The notes beneath the pieces are model-generated. The model made no database searches, was not told where the DNA came from, and was given only the letters and a program-made list of their open reading frames with translations. From contig NZ_AP014568.1 of the NCBI RefSeq assembly GCF_000828895.1, forward strand, positions 2,425,858 through 2,489,857: a DNA stretch of 64,000 nt. Direction: 5' to 3'. Made by a program: the position numbers and the translations under genes. Positions 25,475 to 34,126 of the stretch are shown here, piece by piece. Origin of the DNA: Serpentinimonas raichei. Lineage in GTDB: Bacteria; Pseudomonadota; Gammaproteobacteria; Burkholderiales; Burkholderiaceae_C. Position 1 is the stretch's first letter. Every line of letters begins with the position of its first letter.

Positions 25475-26268
25475 GTGGCGTTCTCCATCTCGTCGCCCAG
25501 GTAAGCCTCGATCACGTCCGGGTTGCGCACCACCTCGGCCGGGGTGGCGTCGGCAATCTTGCGCCCTTGGTGCAGCACGATCACGCGCTCGACGTGGCGC
25601 AGCAGCGTGGTGACGGCGTGTTCGATCCAGATCACGCTCAGGTCGAGTTCGTCGCGGATGCGCCGGATCAGTTGCGCCATGTTTTCGAGTTCGGACTCGG
25701 TCAGGCCGGCGGCCACTTCATCGAGCAGCAGCAGCCGTGGCCGCGTCGCCAGCGCCATGGCGATTTCGAGCAGGCGCTGCTGTGAGGGCGTGATGGCTGC
25801 CGCCGGGATTTCGCTCAGGTGCAGCAGACCGATCAGCTCCAGAATGCTCTCGGGCGTGCGCAAGGCCCATGGCACGCGTGCCTCGGGGCCCCAAAAAACC
25901 CATTTGCGGGACCGGCGACCGGCAAACTTGAGGCCAAACTCGACGTTGTCGCGCACCGACATTTCAGAGAACACGCGCGGCGTCTGAAAGGTGCGGGCAA
26001 TGCCGTGCGCGGCAAAGCGGTGTGGGTTTTGGCCGATCAAATCGTGTCCATCAGCCAACAGTTGGCCACTGGTGGGGCGCAGCACGCCTGAGATGGCGTT
26101 GAAAAAGGTGGTTTTGCCGGCCCCGTTGGGGCCGATGATGCCGACCAGTTCGCCGGCACGAAACACCGCATCGACCCCGTCGACGGCGGTCAGGCCGCCA
26201 AAGCGCACCGTGACTTCACGCGCCTCCAGCAGGGGCGGTAGGTGGTTTTGTGGGTGCAGCTCAGACAT
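25471..26268 (-). CDS. livG: Branched-chain-type ABC transporter ATPase, LivG-like
   Basis: First ATPase of the importer, 265 residues. Walker A GPNGAGKT (about residues 40-47), Q-loop region ARTFQTPRVF, an LivG-type insertion with RKWVFWGPEARV, a degenerate signature TPSQQRLLEIA, and Walker B LLLLDEVAAGLTESE are visible. In the signature the usual SGGQ is replaced by TPSQ, a variation seen in some LivG proteins. It overlaps both livM (8 bp) and livF (4 bp). Confidence 0.9.
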   Translation of the reverse strand: MSELHPQNHLPPLLEAREVTVRFGGLTAVDGVDAVFRAGELVGIIGPNGAGKTTFFNAISGVLRPTSGQLLADGHDLIGQNPHRFAAHGIARTFQTPRVFSEMSVRDNVEFGLKFAGRRSRKWVFWGPEARVPWALRTPESILELIGLLHLSEIPAAAITPSQQRLLEIAMALATRPRLLLLDEVAAGLTESELENMAQLIRRIRDELDLSVIWIEHAVTTLLRHVERVIVLHQGRKIADATPAEVVRNPDVIEAYLGDEMENAT

Positions 26269-27289
26269 GGCGGCGCTCCCGGGCGCGCTGGCGTGCCCGC
26301 GCCTCGTCGCGCGCCTGCTGGCCGCTCCATCGGTAGCGGCGCTCGCGCCAGCCGGCTTGCAGGGTGCACCAGGCGTCGCGCAGCATGAACCAGCGCACCG
26401 AGGCCAGCCCGCCGGGCAGGTAGAGCACGAACAGGATCAGCAACAGGCCGAGCGACATCATGTACAGCTCGGGCACCTGCAGCCGCAGCGTTTCTGCCAG
26501 GATGCTGAACAGAATTGCAGCCAGCAGCGGCCCCCAGAGCGTCATGGCGCCGCCTATGAGCGCGATCAGCACGGTCTGAAAACCAATGAAGGGGTTGAAC
26601 ACGGTGGTCGGGTCGATGTAGGTCCAGCGCACCGCCATCGCCGCCCCAACGGCCCCGGCAAAGGCGGCGGTGATGGCAAAGCCGCCGATCTTGACGAGAC
26701 GGGTGTTCACCCCCAAGGTCTGGGCGCGTTGCTCATCGGAGCCAATGCCCAGCATGGCCAGCCCAAAGCGGGTGCGCCGCACCGCGATCGAGGTCGCCAT
26801 CGCCGCCACGGCCAGCAGCAGCACGGTGTAATAGACCGTGCTGCTGTCGGGCGCCACCAAGATCATGCGCCCGACGGTGCCCGTGACCGTGCTTTCGTAG
26901 AAGGTGATCGAGTGGCGGATCAGCTCGGTCATGCCAAAGGTCAGGATGGCAAAGTAGGTGCCGCGCAAATGCAGCACCAGTGCGCCCATGAACACCGCCA
27001 GCAGCGCCGCCACCAAGGCCCCCAGCGCCACCACCTGCCACCAAGGGAAGGTCTCGACCAGCAGCGCACTGGTGTAGGCCCCGACACCGAAAAAGGCCGC
27101 CGTGGCCAGCGAGAGGTAGCGCGTGGTGCCGCAAAACAGCGCCCAACTGGTCGAGAGCGCCACGTACATCAGGCAGGTCAGGGCCATCGACAACACGAAT
27201 TCGCTGGCAAAGCCGGGCAAGGCCACGGCCCAGCCGGCCAGCCCGAATAGGATCAGCACATCACGCAGCAGCGTTTGTTTAGAGTTCAT
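26261..27289 (-). CDS. livM: Branched-chain-type ABC transporter permease, LivM-like
   Basis: Inner-membrane permease, 342 residues, with about nine hydrophobic segments from residue 8 onward. Family features include LSLATAAFFGVGAYTSALLV near residue 55 and FNPFIGFQTVLIALIGGAMTLWG near residue 240. The C-terminus ends in a basic tail rich in arginine, as is common for LivM. It overlaps livH at its start by 4 bp and livG at its end by 8 bp, so the four liv genes form one tightly packed operon. Confidence 0.9.
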   Translation of the reverse strand: MNSKQTLLRDVLILFGLAGWAVALPGFASEFVLSMALTCLMYVALSTSWALFCGTTRYLSLATAAFFGVGAYTSALLVETFPWWQVVALGALVAALLAVFMGALVLHLRGTYFAILTFGMTELIRHSITFYESTVTGTVGRMILVAPDSSTVYYTVLLLAVAAMATSIAVRRTRFGLAMLGIGSDEQRAQTLGVNTRLVKIGGFAITAAFAGAVGAAMAVRWTYIDPTTVFNPFIGFQTVLIALIGGAMTLWGPLLAAILFSILAETLRLQVPELYMMSLGLLLILFVLYLPGGLASVRWFMLRDAWCTLQAGWRERRYRWSGQQARDEARARQRARERRHV

Positions 27290-28176
27290 GCCTTGCGCCC
27301 CTTGCGAGTAAACAAACCTTCAGGGCGCAACACCAATACGCCGATGAAAACCAGATAAGAAAGCAGCGCCTTGAGCGAGGGGCTGGTGTAATGCATGGCG
27401 ATGGCTTCGATCACCCCCAGCAGCAGGCCACCCACCAGCGCCCCGCCCATGCTGCCAAAGCCGCCCAAGGCAATGACGATCAAGGCCGTGATGGTGAAGG
27501 CCTGCCCCATGTCGGGGCTGATGGTGTAGGCCATCGAGAGCAGCACGCCGGCCACACCCGAGAGCGCTAGGCCGATGCCGAACATCAGCGGATGCAGCCG
27601 CTTGGTGTCGATGCCCACCAGTTGCGCCCCCACGGGCGATTGCATCAGGGCACGCACGCCCTTGCCCAGCAGGGTCAGGCGCAGCAGCACGATCAGGGCC
27701 ACGCAAAACAGCAGCGACAGCACGAAGATCAGCAGCTTGTTGAGCGCAAACTGGCCAAAACCCAAGTGCACCGGCTGCGACAGGTAGTCGTAGCCGCGGA
27801 TGTCGCCACCCCAAACAAAGGTGACGAAGCTCTTGACCAGGAACATCATCCCAAAAGCAACCATCAGGCCGCGCGCCTCGAACACGTCCAGGTTGGGCGA
27901 GGTCTGCGTCAGGGGCCGGAAGCACAGCCAGTGCACCACCCAGCCCAGCAACAGCATCAAGCCAAAGGTCAGGGGCAGCATCAGCAGCGGCGAGACACCA
28001 AAATAGGTGTGCACCATCCAGGTCAGGAAGGCGCCCACCAATAAAAACTCGCCGTGGGCGATGTTGAGGATGCGCATCAGCCCGTACTGGAGGTTGAGCC
28101 CCAGGGCAATGAGCGCATAGATGCCGCCGGTGATGAGGCCGGAGGCGATCAGCTCGATCCAGGCAGAAATGGACAT
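27286..28176 (-). CDS. livH: Branched-chain-type ABC transporter permease, LivH-like
   Basis: Inner-membrane permease, 296 residues, with about eight membrane helices. Typical LivH motifs are GGIYALIALGLNLQYGLMRI near the N-terminus, NIAHGEFLLVGA, and GFGSMGGALVGGLLLG near residue 240. The ATG at 28176 (MSISAWIELIASG) begins immediately before the first helix; an upstream in-frame ATG at 28209 adds 11 residues without family support. It follows the binding-protein gene by 75 bp. Confidence 0.9.
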   Translation of the reverse strand: MSISAWIELIASGLITGGIYALIALGLNLQYGLMRILNIAHGEFLLVGAFLTWMVHTYFGVSPLLMLPLTFGLMLLLGWVVHWLCFRPLTQTSPNLDVFEARGLMVAFGMMFLVKSFVTFVWGGDIRGYDYLSQPVHLGFGQFALNKLLIFVLSLLFCVALIVLLRLTLLGKGVRALMQSPVGAQLVGIDTKRLHPLMFGIGLALSGVAGVLLSMAYTISPDMGQAFTITALIVIALGGFGSMGGALVGGLLLGVIEAIAMHYTSPSLKALLSYLVFIGVLVLRPEGLFTRKGRKA

Positions 28177-28251
28177 GGGTGTGCGAGTGTGCAGGCCAAG
28201 GTGCGGCACGGCCCAGGGGAGGGCCGCCGCGCCAGGCGGGTGCCGGCGAAA

Positions 28252-29445
28252 TTACCAGGCGGGTTTGTTCGGGTTGAGTGCCGCCGTGGCCACGGCGCGC
28301 GGCCAGACCACCTCGAACTCGCCCCGCTGCCATTGGCCCACCGTGCCTGGTGTGCCCACGTTTTCGCTGCCGCTAAAGCGGATGTCACCGACGATGGTGC
28401 GGTGCGTGTTGCCGGCCACGAAATCGCGGATGGCCCGCCGATCCAGCCCGACCCGGGCCACGGCAGCGCTCAGAATCTCCAGCGCCGCCCAGGTGTGTCC
28501 GCTGGCCCAGCGGTCGGGCTCGCGGTTGTGGCGCGCCACATGGGCCTCAAAATAGGCCTGTGCCCCGGGGCTGCTGCGGCGGTTCCACGAGCCCATGCCC
28601 ATCACGCCTTCGGCGCCGGTCGGGGTCATGACTTCGCGAAACATCGGAAACGCGGTCCCGACCGAGGCATAGAAAAAGCGCGGGTTGAAGGCGATCTCGC
28701 GCGACTGGCGGCTGGCCAGCACGGTGTCGGGCGGGTAGGTGAAGCCGACGAAGGCGTCTGGGTTGCGGGCTTTCATGGAGCGCAGCACCGGGGCCAGATC
28801 GCGCACGCCCAGCGGGTAGCTGCGGTGGTCCACCATCTCGATGCCGCTGCCCTGCAAGGCCACGCGCAAGGCGGCAAAGTTCTCCAGCCCGAACAGGTCA
28901 TCGACGTAAATGCAGGTTAGGCTGCGCACGCCGTTGGCGCGCAACATGTCAACCAGCGCACCCACCATGGCAGCGGGCTGTTGCAGCGTCAGAAAGAAAA
29001 AGGGCAGGCGCAGCTCGACCAAGCGTCTGGAGAGTGCGGTCGGGGCCAGGAAGGGGTAGCCGTGGCGGTTGGCCAGCGGAGCGACGGCAAAGTTGGCGCT
29101 GCTGCCCCAAGGCGGCAGCACCAGATCGACGCGCTCGCTGCCCATCAGGCGCTCGTAGGTGCGGATCACGGTTTCCATGTCGCTGCGGTCATCGACGCCG
29201 ATCAGTTCGATCGGGCGCCGCACACCCTGCACGTTGAGGCCCCCGGCGGCATTTTGCTGCTCGGCCCACAGGATGTAGTTGGGCTCTTGGCTGGTCTGGG
29301 CACCCACCGTCCACGGGCCGGTGCGCGACATGGAGTAGCCGATGCGCACGGGGGCCGCTTGGGCCAGCAGGGGGGGCGCGACGGCCAAGGCGCCTAGGGC
29401 GGCTGCGCTGCCTTGGATGACGGTGCGACGCGTGGGGTGGTTCAT
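28252..29445 (-). CDS. ABC transporter substrate-binding protein, Leu/Ile/Val-binding fold
   Basis: Periplasmic ligand-binding protein (Peripla_BP_6), 397 residues, first gene of the importer operon. The signal peptide MNHPTRRTVIQGSAAALGAL has a twin-arginine-like RRTVIQ motif and ends at LLAQA (about residue 30). The mature part begins VRIGYSMSRTGPWTVG and contains the periplasmic-binding fold (WAEQQNAAGGLNVQGVRRP). Proteins of this type often sit beside aromatic degradation genes and bind benzoate-like acids. The divergent AraC gene starts 187 bp away and is the likely local regulator. Confidence 0.9.
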   Translation of the reverse strand: MNHPTRRTVIQGSAAALGALAVAPPLLAQAAPVRIGYSMSRTGPWTVGAQTSQEPNYILWAEQQNAAGGLNVQGVRRPIELIGVDDRSDMETVIRTYERLMGSERVDLVLPPWGSSANFAVAPLANRHGYPFLAPTALSRRLVELRLPFFFLTLQQPAAMVGALVDMLRANGVRSLTCIYVDDLFGLENFAALRVALQGSGIEMVDHRSYPLGVRDLAPVLRSMKARNPDAFVGFTYPPDTVLASRQSREIAFNPRFFYASVGTAFPMFREVMTPTGAEGVMGMGSWNRRSSPGAQAYFEAHVARHNREPDRWASGHTWAALEILSAAVARVGLDRRAIRDFVAGNTHRTIVGDIRFSGSENVGTPGTVGQWQRGEFEVVWPRAVATAALNPNKPAW

Positions 29446-29632
29446 GTTTGTCTCCTAGTGGGGATGCGGGGGTGTATGAATCGTAGAAGTTTGCCGCATT
29501 GAGCGCTTGCACCACGGTGCACGGCGATTTGACGATGCGTGCAGCCAAGCTCGGGATTACCCTAGCCCAAAAGGCTGGTTAAAACCGAACGCGAGCCCGA
29601 TAATTTGGCGCACACCCAACCCGGAGCGTGTA
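29446..29632. promoter_or_regulatory. Divergent control region between the importer operon and araC-type gene
   Basis: This 187-bp region must hold promoters for both directions. An inverted repeat GCACC-AC-GGTGC lies at 29509-29520, about midway, and is a candidate binding site. A GGAGACAAAC ribosome binding site serves the minus-strand gene. No strong sigma70 match was identified for either direction. Confidence 0.35.
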
Positions 29633-30604
29633 ATGACCCCGTCCCAGTCTATGAGCACCGATATGTTCCCGTCCAGGGAGCGGCCGTTGGTTTGGGCTGA
29701 CTGGATTTCGTGCCATTTTGGGGGTCTGGATTCGGATCTGTACGGCGACAGCGGCTTTGACGGCCGGGTGCTGTCGAACCGGGCCGGCGAGGTGGTGCTG
29801 ACCAAGCTGGAGGCCAACCGGCACCGGGTCATGCGCAGCAGCAAGATGGCGCGCACGGCCGAAAACTGTTACCTCAAGATCGTGGCGCCGTGGCAAGGCA
29901 GCGCTGCCGTCGAGCAACACGGTCGCCAAGCTTGGGTGCGGCCGGGTGGGTGGGCCATTTACGACACCACCGGCAGCTACGAGGTGGCCAACCCGGAGCA
30001 GGTCGAGCACCTGATCGTCATGTTGCCCAAGGCGCACTTGCTGGAGCGCGGTCTCAGGCTCGAACCGCTGATGGCGCGCCACGTGGGAGGCTCAAAGGGC
30101 ATTTCACGGGTGGCGCTGGAGGCCATGCGCAGCACGTGGCAGGAGCTGCCGGCCATGGGCGAGCAGGCTGCGCGCGGGGCCGGGGAGGCGATCGTGGATC
30201 TGGTGCGTCTCTCTTTGCTGGAGCTGGCGGGGCGCTCAACGGGTACCACGCAGATGGAGGCTTTTCGGGATCGCATCCGGAGTTACATCGGCCACCATCT
30301 GCGTGATCCGGCGCTTAGCATCGAGCGCATCGCGGTGGCGCTCAACTGCAGCAAGCGCCACTTGCACAATGCCTTCACCGAGGAAGAGGGGACCTTGGCC
30401 CTGTACATTCTGCGGCGGCGACTGCAGGCGTGCATGCGCGATTTGAGCAACCCGGAATTGACCGCGCGCACCATCACCGAAATTGCCTTGTCGTGGGGCT
30501 TCAACCAGAGCGCGCACTTCAGCCGGGTGTTCCGCGAGCACACCGGTTTGTCGCCCAGCGATTACCGCCGGCTGCAGCGCCGCAACCCGGCGCAGGCACA
30601 CTGA
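29633..30604 (+). CDS. AraC-family transcriptional regulator
   Basis: Regulator, 323 residues. The N-terminal part (about 20-190) resembles the AraC-binding-like domain of FeaR-type regulators, with SSKMARTAENCYLKIV and WAIYDTTGSYEV. The C-terminal pair of helix-turn-helix motifs covers about 220-318 (SIERIAVALNCSKRHLHNAF and TITEIALSWGFNQSAHFSRV followed by FREHTGLSPSDYRR). The ATG at 29633 follows CCGGAGCG; the upstream extension to 29507 runs through the control region and is unlikely. It is divergent from the importer operon and probably activates it. Confidence 0.9.
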   Translation: MTPSQSMSTDMFPSRERPLVWADWISCHFGGLDSDLYGDSGFDGRVLSNRAGEVVLTKLEANRHRVMRSSKMARTAENCYLKIVAPWQGSAAVEQHGRQAWVRPGGWAIYDTTGSYEVANPEQVEHLIVMLPKAHLLERGLRLEPLMARHVGGSKGISRVALEAMRSTWQELPAMGEQAARGAGEAIVDLVRLSLLELAGRSTGTTQMEAFRDRIRSYIGHHLRDPALSIERIAVALNCSKRHLHNAFTEEEGTLALYILRRRLQACMRDLSNPELTARTITEIALSWGFNQSAHFSRVFREHTGLSPSDYRRLQRRNPAQAH

Positions 30605-30623
30605 AGCGCGGCGTGTTTGGCAG

Positions 30624-31670
30624 CTAACGCACGGCCGCACACCCCCGCACCACCTGCTGCGCCAGCCGCCCCAACGCCAGCCACGGGTCGGCGGGCCAGT
30701 CGGGGTGGCGCAGCCCCTTGACGATGCCATCGACGGTGTGGGCGGCCAGCAGCCAGCGTTCGAGCTGCGCCAGCGCCAGCCGGGGCAGCACGCGCTCGAA
30801 ACGCTTTTCGCGCGCGCCCCAGACGCGCTGCTCGCGCAGCGCCAGCGGCAGTGGCTTGCCTTGCGCCTGCTCGGATTTCACGCGCCACAGGGCGCGGATG
30901 TCTTCGGCCAGTGCCCAGTGCACCAGCACGGCGGCGCTGCCATCGGCTTGCAGGCCGTCGAGCATGCGCTGCACGCGCAGCGGCTGCGCATCCAGCACCG
31001 CTTCGGCGAGCTTGAAGGGGTCGTGGCGCGCCACGTCGAGCACGGCGCGTTCGATCTGCTCAAAGCCCAGCTCACCGGCCGGGTAGAGCAGCGCCAGCTT
31101 TTGGATTTCCTGGTGCGCCGCCAGCAGATTGCCCTCGACCCGATCCGCCAGAAAATCCAGGCTGCGCTGGCCCTCGGCCCCGCTGGGCACGCGTTGGCCT
31201 TGCAGTTGCAGCCGCTGTGCGATCCAGACCGGCAGTTGGGCGCGCTCGACTGCGTCGATGCGCAGCGCCGGGCCGTGCTGCGCCAAGGCCGCAAACCAGG
31301 GGCTTTTGAGCGTGGTCGCATCCAGCCGCGGCAGCAGCACCAGCGTGAGCAGGTCGGGGTTGGCGGGGGCGGCTTCGGCCAGTTGCTGCAGCGCCGCTGC
31401 GCCGTCCTTGCCCGGTTTGCCTGAGGGCAGGCGCAGCTCCAGCAACTGGCGCTCGGCAAACAGGCTCTGGCTAAGGGCCGCGGCCCGCACCGCGCTCCAG
31501 TCGAAATGCGCGCCGCTGGCCACGAACACGCTGCGCTCCAGAAAACCCTGGGCGCGCGCGGCGGCGCGAATGGCGTCGGCCGCCTCTTGCACCAGCAGCG
31601 CTTCGTCGCCGTACACGGTGTAGAGGGGTTTGAGGCCGCGCTGCAACTGGGCGGTCAACTGGGCGGTCAT
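30624..31670 (-). CDS. holA: DNA polymerase III delta subunit
   Basis: Clamp-loader subunit, 348 residues, that opens the beta sliding clamp. N-terminal features match HolA: LKPLYTVYGDEALLVQEAADAIR and FLERSVFV; the middle has LPSGKPGKDGAAALQQLAE and the C-terminal collar domain ends LARLAQQV-type helices (LGRLAQQVVRG). In most proteobacteria holA directly follows lptE; here it is 5.7 kb away, separated by the cyclase, TolC-OmpA, FecR and phosphodiesterase genes. Confidence 0.92.
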   Translation of the reverse strand: MTAQLTAQLQRGLKPLYTVYGDEALLVQEAADAIRAAARAQGFLERSVFVASGAHFDWSAVRAAALSQSLFAERQLLELRLPSGKPGKDGAAALQQLAEAAPANPDLLTLVLLPRLDATTLKSPWFAALAQHGPALRIDAVERAQLPVWIAQRLQLQGQRVPSGAEGQRSLDFLADRVEGNLLAAHQEIQKLALLYPAGELGFEQIERAVLDVARHDPFKLAEAVLDAQPLRVQRMLDGLQADGSAAVLVHWALAEDIRALWRVKSEQAQGKPLPLALREQRVWGAREKRFERVLPRLALAQLERWLLAAHTVDGIVKGLRHPDWPADPWLALGRLAQQVVRGCAAVR

Positions 31671-31802
31671 GGGGGGTTCGGCTGGGCGTTCAAAGGGGAG
31701 GTGGGGCTTTGCATGGCGGCTTGCAGTGTAGCGGCTCGAGGCGCCAGGTCACGTGCCAAGACATGCGCCAAGACACGCACAAGGGCAGGCCAAGGCGCCG
31801 CC

Positions 31803-33950
31803 TCACTTGCTCTCCAGCACCAGGCGCTCCCCGCTTTCGCCCTGACTGAGCCGCTGGTGGTGCAGCCGCACCAGCGGATCGCTGGGGTAGCGCTGCGCCA
31901 AGTCGGCAAAGCGCGCCAGCGCCTCCTCATGCTGTTGCGCCAGCGCCTCATAGGCGGCCTGGTATTCGTCCGGTGGGGCGTAGGCGCTGGGTACCTCGGC
32001 GCACAGCGGCTCGAACACCGCCAGGTCTTGGCTCTTGCCCTTGAGCAGCAGGCGCCCGATCGGCCGCGCCGGCAGATCGCCACAGTCGGCCAAGGTGTGG
32101 CCCGAGACGCAAATGCGGGTGCCCAACTGCTTGTTGGCGCTCTCCAGCCGGGCGGCGGTGTTGACCGGATCGCCCAAGGCGCGGTAATCAAAAATGGCTT
32201 TGCCGCCAAAGTTGCCCACGATCACCTCGCCCGAGTGCACCCCGAGCCGGGTGTGGCCAAAGGGGATGCCGCGCGCCTGCAGCTCGCTGGCGTAGCGGCT
32301 GGCAAAAGCGTGCATCTCAAGCGCGCACAGCAGCGCGCGGCGCGGGTGATCGGGTTGCGGCACCGGGGCCGAAAACATGATCGCCACCGCATCGCCGACG
32401 ATTCGGTCCAGCGTGCCCTGGTGCTTGAAGGCGATCTCGATCATCTGCTCCAGGTAGCTATTCAGCAGCCCGAGCGCCTCGCCGGGGTCGATTTTTTCCA
32501 TCAGGGTGGTGAAGCCCGCCAGATCGGTGAATATGAAGCTGCAAGTCTGGCGCTGCCCGCCCAGGTTGAGGTCCTGCGGGTGCTCGACCAGGTATTCGAC
32601 ACGATTCGGCGAGACGTAGCGCGCAAACGCCTGTTTGATGAAGCGCTGCTGCTGCTCGCTGCGAAAGTGGTGCGCCAGACTGGCGACCACGAAGGCGGCG
32701 CTCCAGACCAGCACCGGGATCACGCTGTTGAACAGCAGGCCGTGGCTGCTAAAGGCCCACCAACTGCCCCATAGCGCGGCGCCGACCAGCAAAGCGCCGG
32801 CAGCAGCCGCCCAGAGCGCGCGGGCATAGATGGCCAACACCACCAGCAGCACCGTGCCGATGGCCTGCAGCAGCGCCTCCAGCCCCAGCGCCCAGGCCGG
32901 GCGAACCAGGAAATGCCCGCCCAGCGCCTGCTCCAGCGCCTGCGCGTGCGCTTCGACGCCAGGCATGATGCGGCCCAGCGAGTTGAAGCGCAAGTCCATC
33001 AGGCCCTGCGCCGAACTGCCCACCAGCACCAAGTGGCCTTGCAGCAGCGCCGGATCGACGCGGCCTTCGAGCAGCTTCCAGGCCGGGATGTAGCGCTCGG
33101 GCACCGGTTCGGTGTAGTGCAGCCAGAGCTCGCCCGTGGCCGTGGTGGGCAGGGTGAGGTCACCGATGCGCACTTCCTCCACGGCCGCACGGCCTTGCTC
33201 GGCGCTGCGCAGCAGCACGTTGCGCGCATCCAGCCCCACGCGCAGCGTTTCGGTGACCAGCGAGGGCACGAGCTGATCGCCCACACGCAACACCAGCGGC
33301 ACCCGGCGCACCACGCCGTCGGCGTCGGGGACGAAGGTCAGGGCGCCGTTGCCAGCCGCTTGGCGCTCCAGCACCTCCAGCGCCGCCACGGCCGACTCGA
33401 AGCCGTGCAGGGCCTGGGGCTGCGCACCGCCCCCGACCCAGACGAAGCGCGCCGTCAGCGCGGGCTTGCGTTCCTCGGGGCGCGCGGGTCGCTCGCGCTG
33501 CAGCGAAAAACCCAGCACCACATGCCGGTCGGCCAGCGCCTGGCCCAGCAGCGCATCGTGGTCGGGCAGTTGCAGCAGGGTTTGGCGGGTCTGCGGGTCC
33601 AGCGGCCAGCGTTGCGCCACCGCCTGCGGCGAGGTGCGGTCGGGTTCGACGAACAAGATGTCGAGGCCGATTGCGGCCGCCCCGGCCTCGTTGAGCCGCT
33701 GCACCATTTCAGCCACCTGGGTGCGCGGCCACGGCCACTGCCCGATGCGCTGCAAGCTGGCCTCGTCGATGTCGATGATGCGCACCGGCTGCGCCTGATA
33801 GACCCGCGGCGACCAGCGCTGGTACTGGTCAAAAACCTGGTAGCGCAGGGCTTGCAGCAGCAGCGGATCGCTCACCAGCAGCAGCAGGCCCAAGCTTAAG
33901 CCCAACAGCGACAACCAAAAAGCCATGGCGCGCTGGTAGAGGTGTTTCAT
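31803..33950 (-). CDS. CHASE2-domain class III nucleotide cyclase
   Basis: Membrane receptor cyclase, 715 residues. An N-terminal helix (about 9-27) leads into a periplasmic CHASE2 sensor (about 30-325, with VRIIDIDEASLQRIGQWPWPR and AIGLDILF), then three membrane helices (about 330-410) and a cytoplasmic class III cyclase domain (about 455-635). Metal-binding Asp residues are seen in FTDLAGFTT and IVGDAV; transition-state Asn and Arg in GDPVNTAARLE. The usual adenine-selecting Lys (DKFIGD) is Arg here (DRIVGD) and DYTAIGD is DYRALGD, so cAMP versus cGMP is unclear. The ATG at 33950 precedes the first helix; an alternative at 34001 adds 17 residues. Confidence 0.88.
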   Translation of the reverse strand: MKHLYQRAMAFWLSLLGLSLGLLLLVSDPLLLQALRYQVFDQYQRWSPRVYQAQPVRIIDIDEASLQRIGQWPWPRTQVAEMVQRLNEAGAAAIGLDILFVEPDRTSPQAVAQRWPLDPQTRQTLLQLPDHDALLGQALADRHVVLGFSLQRERPARPEERKPALTARFVWVGGGAQPQALHGFESAVAALEVLERQAAGNGALTFVPDADGVVRRVPLVLRVGDQLVPSLVTETLRVGLDARNVLLRSAEQGRAAVEEVRIGDLTLPTTATGELWLHYTEPVPERYIPAWKLLEGRVDPALLQGHLVLVGSSAQGLMDLRFNSLGRIMPGVEAHAQALEQALGGHFLVRPAWALGLEALLQAIGTVLLVVLAIYARALWAAAAGALLVGAALWGSWWAFSSHGLLFNSVIPVLVWSAAFVVASLAHHFRSEQQQRFIKQAFARYVSPNRVEYLVEHPQDLNLGGQRQTCSFIFTDLAGFTTLMEKIDPGEALGLLNSYLEQMIEIAFKHQGTLDRIVGDAVAIMFSAPVPQPDHPRRALLCALEMHAFASRYASELQARGIPFGHTRLGVHSGEVIVGNFGGKAIFDYRALGDPVNTAARLESANKQLGTRICVSGHTLADCGDLPARPIGRLLLKGKSQDLAVFEPLCAEVPSAYAPPDEYQAAYEALAQQHEEALARFADLAQRYPSDPLVRLHHQRLSQGESGERLVLESK

Positions 33951-34126
33951 GGCAGTGGACTCGTTGGTGGAAGGGTTGCCAGCGCAAGCGCCGTCGTTCA
34001 TGTATCATTATGAGCACAGTATGGTGCCCGCGTGCGAATGTTGCTTGGATTGGTGCTTTTCGCGTGGGTGCTGACGCTGCGGCTGCGCTTTATTTGGGCG
34101 CACATTTACCTATCCAGGAGCTGAGC

